Assembly: GCA_002424295.1 (NCBI GenBank)
Contig: DIQY01000067.1
Coordinates: forward strand, 1 to 6,736
Direction: 5' to 3'
Origin: Ruminococcaceae bacterium UBA5450
GTDB taxonomy: Bacteria; Bacillota; Clostridia; Oscillospirales; Acutalibacteraceae
Length of the DNA: 6,736 nt
Shown: one piece after another, positions 4,968 through 6,736 of the stretch
How the letters are laid out: every line of letters begins with the position of its first letter
Numbering within the stretch: position 1 is the stretch's first letter
Position numbers and translations under genes: made by a program
Notes under the pieces: generated by a model
Told to the model about the DNA's origin: nothing
The model's input: the letters and a program-made list of their open reading frames with translations, nothing else
Database searches by the model: none

Positions 4968-6116
4968 ATGGAACAATTTGAATTGTGCTGTCCCTGTGTT
5001 TTAGGGGTAGAGGGGCTGGTGGCAAACGAGCTGCGCAGAATGGAAATGCAGAATGTTCGTCCCCAAAACGGAAAAGTCGTTTTTTCGGGAGATGAAAGAA
5101 GTCTTGTCCGTGCAAACTTGAGTTCTCGATATAGCGAGCGGGTACAGGTGTTGATGGGAACATTTCCTTCAAAGACCTTTGACCAGCTTTTTGAGGGAGT
5201 GAAAGCCCTCCCGTGGGAACGGTGGATTGGAAAAGAGGATGCATTTCCGGTAAAAGGGAGAATCCTTTCCAGTCAACTCAGCAGTTTGCCGAGCTGCCAG
5301 AAAATCATAAAAAAAGCGATTGTGGAACGGCTGAAATCAAAGTATCGGGTGGATTGGTTTCACGAGACTGGAACCCTTTATCAGATTCAGTTTTTGCTGA
5401 TGAAGGATCAGATCAGCCTGATGATCGACACCAGCGGAGTAGGACTTCATAAGCGCGGCTATCGTCAGAATGCGGCAGAGGCGCCCATTAAAGAAACTTT
5501 AGCTGCTGCGATGGTCGATTTGAGCCGAGTCCATTCGGATGCGAATTTTATTGATCCCTGCTGTGGTTCCGGTACGATTTTAATTGAAGCTGCTATGTAT
5601 GCGATGAATATTGCTCCGGGGATGCAGCGGCGCTTTTCCGCTGAACATTGGAAAAATATAGACGGTAAACTCTGGCAGGAAGAACGTGATCGTGCCCGCT
5701 CACTGGTATTGCGGGACGCTGCCTTTGAGGCACACGGCTTTGATATTGACAAAGCGGCGGTAGATCTTGCGTTGGATAATGCGAAAAAGGCCGGTGTAAT
5801 CGGTCATGTTCATGTGGAAAGCCGGGACCTGCACGATTTTCAGCCGCTGGGGGATTTCGGATGTGTCATTTGCAATCCACCTTATGGAGAGCGCCTGCTC
5901 GATCTGGATCAGGCAGAAGAGCTTTACCGTACGATGGGAAAAGCTTTTGTTCCAAAGCACGGCTGGAGTTATGGGGTTATCTCTCCTGATGAGACATTTG
6001 AAGAATGCTTTGGGCGTAAAGCGGACCGCCGCCGCAAACTTTATAATGGAATGATTAAGTGCCAGTACTATCAGTATTTTCGGGCACCAAAGGAAGAATC
6101 ATCTTCAAATCCCTGA
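4968..6116 (+). CDS. ypsC: THUMP-domain SAM-dependent RNA methyltransferase (YpsC/RlmL family)
   Basis: The protein is predicted to methylate a guanine N2 in 23S rRNA, by relation to the N-terminal half of E. coli RlmL (m2G2445). The 382 residues start with a ferredoxin-like region (CPCVLGVEGLVANELRRM), continue into a THUMP RNA-binding domain (about 45-155), and reach the linker motif GLHKRGYR (159-166). The Rossmann-fold methyltransferase domain has the SAM-binding DPCCGSGT (196-203), the acidic end of the second strand GFDID (257-261), and the catalytic NPPYGER (303-309). Length fits the single-domain YpsC form; the second RlmK methyltransferase domain is absent. ATG 4968 follows GGAGG (4959-4963) with only four bases between. 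An in-frame ATG at 4902 would place 22 extra codons across the terminator, lacks a ribosome binding site and is rejected. The exact nucleotide target is inferred. Confidence 0.93.
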   Translation: MEQFELCCPCVLGVEGLVANELRRMEMQNVRPQNGKVVFSGDERSLVRANLSSRYSERVQVLMGTFPSKTFDQLFEGVKALPWERWIGKEDAFPVKGRILSSQLSSLPSCQKIIKKAIVERLKSKYRVDWFHETGTLYQIQFLLMKDQISLMIDTSGVGLHKRGYRQNAAEAPIKETLAAAMVDLSRVHSDANFIDPCCGSGTILIEAAMYAMNIAPGMQRRFSAEHWKNIDGKLWQEERDRARSLVLRDAAFEAHGFDIDKAAVDLALDNAKKAGVIGHVHVESRDLHDFQPLGDFGCVICNPPYGERLLDLDQAEELYRTMGKAFVPKHGWSYGVISPDETFEECFGRKADRRRKLYNGMIKCQYYQYFRAPKEESSSNP

Positions 6117-6160
6117 AAGATGGCAGTAGGCTTTAAGATACCATATTTTGGAGGAAGAAA

Positions 6161-6655
6161 ATGATTCGCCGACTTCAAAGTGAGGACATGGATATTGTTT
6201 GTGATATCGTCAATGACAATTGGAAATCTGTTTACGCAGGTTATGTAAACGAAGAACTGCTTGGGGAAAAGGGCTGTGCCGACAGAACAGAAAGATTGAA
6301 AAAAGATTTTCTTTCCGGCAGACTGGAAAATTATATCTATGAGCAGGATCATCAAGTGGTCGCTTTATTGTCCATTGGCCGATCCGAAGATCCTGATAAA
6401 GAAGGTTCTTTCGAAGTTTGGCGTATTTATTTGAAAAAAGCGTTTCAACGGCAGAAAATCGGTTCCGATTTGATTCGCTTTGCAGAGACACAGGCCCGAA
6501 AAGAAGGCTTTCGGGAGATTGTAATTTGGGCCTTTCGGGAAAATGCGCCGGCTATTGCTTTTTATCAAAAAAATGGATATCAGATTGATCAGACAAAATA
6601 CTTGGGCAAGCCTTTTTTTGCGTACAGTTTGCGCCTTCAGAAAACACTTTTATAA
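6161..6655 (+). CDS. GNAT family N-acetyltransferase
   Basis: The 164-residue protein has the fold of GCN5-related acetyltransferases, which transfer acetyl from acetyl-CoA to an amine; the substrate cannot be told. It starts with MIRRLQSEDMDIVCDIVNDNW, a usual first strand and helix. The central strand VWRIYLKKAFQRQKIGSDLI (87-105) holds the acetyl-CoA loop: QKIGSD fits Q/R-x-x-G-x-G/A except that the last residue is Asp. The late motif ENAPAIAFYQKNGYQ (127-141), with its Tyr, is typical of the family. GGAGG (6150-6154) lies six bases before the ATG. It follows ypsC by 44 bases with no terminator between and is probably co-transcribed, although the functions look unrelated. Rim-type protein acetylation, small-molecule or antibiotic modification are all possible; nothing here decides. 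Confidence 0.9.
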   Translation: MIRRLQSEDMDIVCDIVNDNWKSVYAGYVNEELLGEKGCADRTERLKKDFLSGRLENYIYEQDHQVVALLSIGRSEDPDKEGSFEVWRIYLKKAFQRQKIGSDLIRFAETQARKEGFREIVIWAFRENAPAIAFYQKNGYQIDQTKYLGKPFFAYSLRLQKTLL

Positions 6656-6658
6656 AAA

Positions 6659-6690
6659 AGCAGCAGAAAATTTTCTGCCGCTCTTTTTTT
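6659..6690 (+). terminator. Intrinsic terminator after the acetyltransferase gene
   Basis: GCAGAA (6663-6668) pairs with TTCTGC (6673-6678) around AATT. One mismatch outward, AGC (6659-6661) pairs with GCT (6680-6682). Seven Ts (6684-6690) follow. It closes the ypsC-acetyltransferase unit. The remaining 46 bases of the window are AT-rich and show no gene. Confidence 0.88.
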
Positions 6691-6736
6691 ACAGTTGGGA
6701 AAATTCGTTAATTTGTAAATAATTTATGAAATCGAA

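Overview
The window looks like chromosomal DNA of an endospore-forming, low-to-mid G+C Firmicute of class Clostridia. The reasons are the sporulation genes yabP and yabQ, strong GGAGG ribosome binding sites on nearly every gene, a two-subunit-type class I fumarase alpha protein, and a long-form HPF. An Oscillospiraceae-like species is plausible, but the family is inference. All genes lie on the + strand. I see no rRNA, tRNA, CRISPR array, transposase or prophage.

Layout. (1) 1-187 is the 3' end of an acyl carrier protein gene, closed by a strong terminator. (2) 413-2073 is a sporulation/division block in the classical order yabP-yabQ-divIC-S1 protein, preceded by a SigE-like promoter candidate and closed by a terminator at 2131-2164. 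yabQ has no stop codon before divIC: one continuous frame (694-1512) encodes YabQ and then DivIC. divIC also has its own SigA-type promoter and ribosome binding site inside the end of the yabQ frame. (3) 2177-4224 holds an amidohydrolase of the imidazolonepropionase-related group and a class I fumarate hydratase alpha subunit with no beta subunit beside it; the two are probably co-transcribed. (4) 4351-4890 is the ribosome hibernation factor gene hpf, with an extended -10 promoter and a hairpin at the predicted 5' end of its transcript. (5) 4968-6655 holds a THUMP/SAM-dependent RNA methyltransferase (YpsC/RlmL family) and a GNAT acetyltransferase, closed by a terminator.

The genes form several small, mostly housekeeping or sporulation units rather than one pathway. 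YabP and YabQ act in spore coat/cortex assembly, DivIC in septation, and the S1 protein, HPF and YpsC at the ribosome or on RNA. I did not find a convincing new defence or mobile system. The most unusual points are the stop-less yabQ-divIC frame, the orphan fumarase alpha subunit, and an attenuator-like leader (2081-2164) whose terminator ends two bases before the amidohydrolase ribosome binding site.
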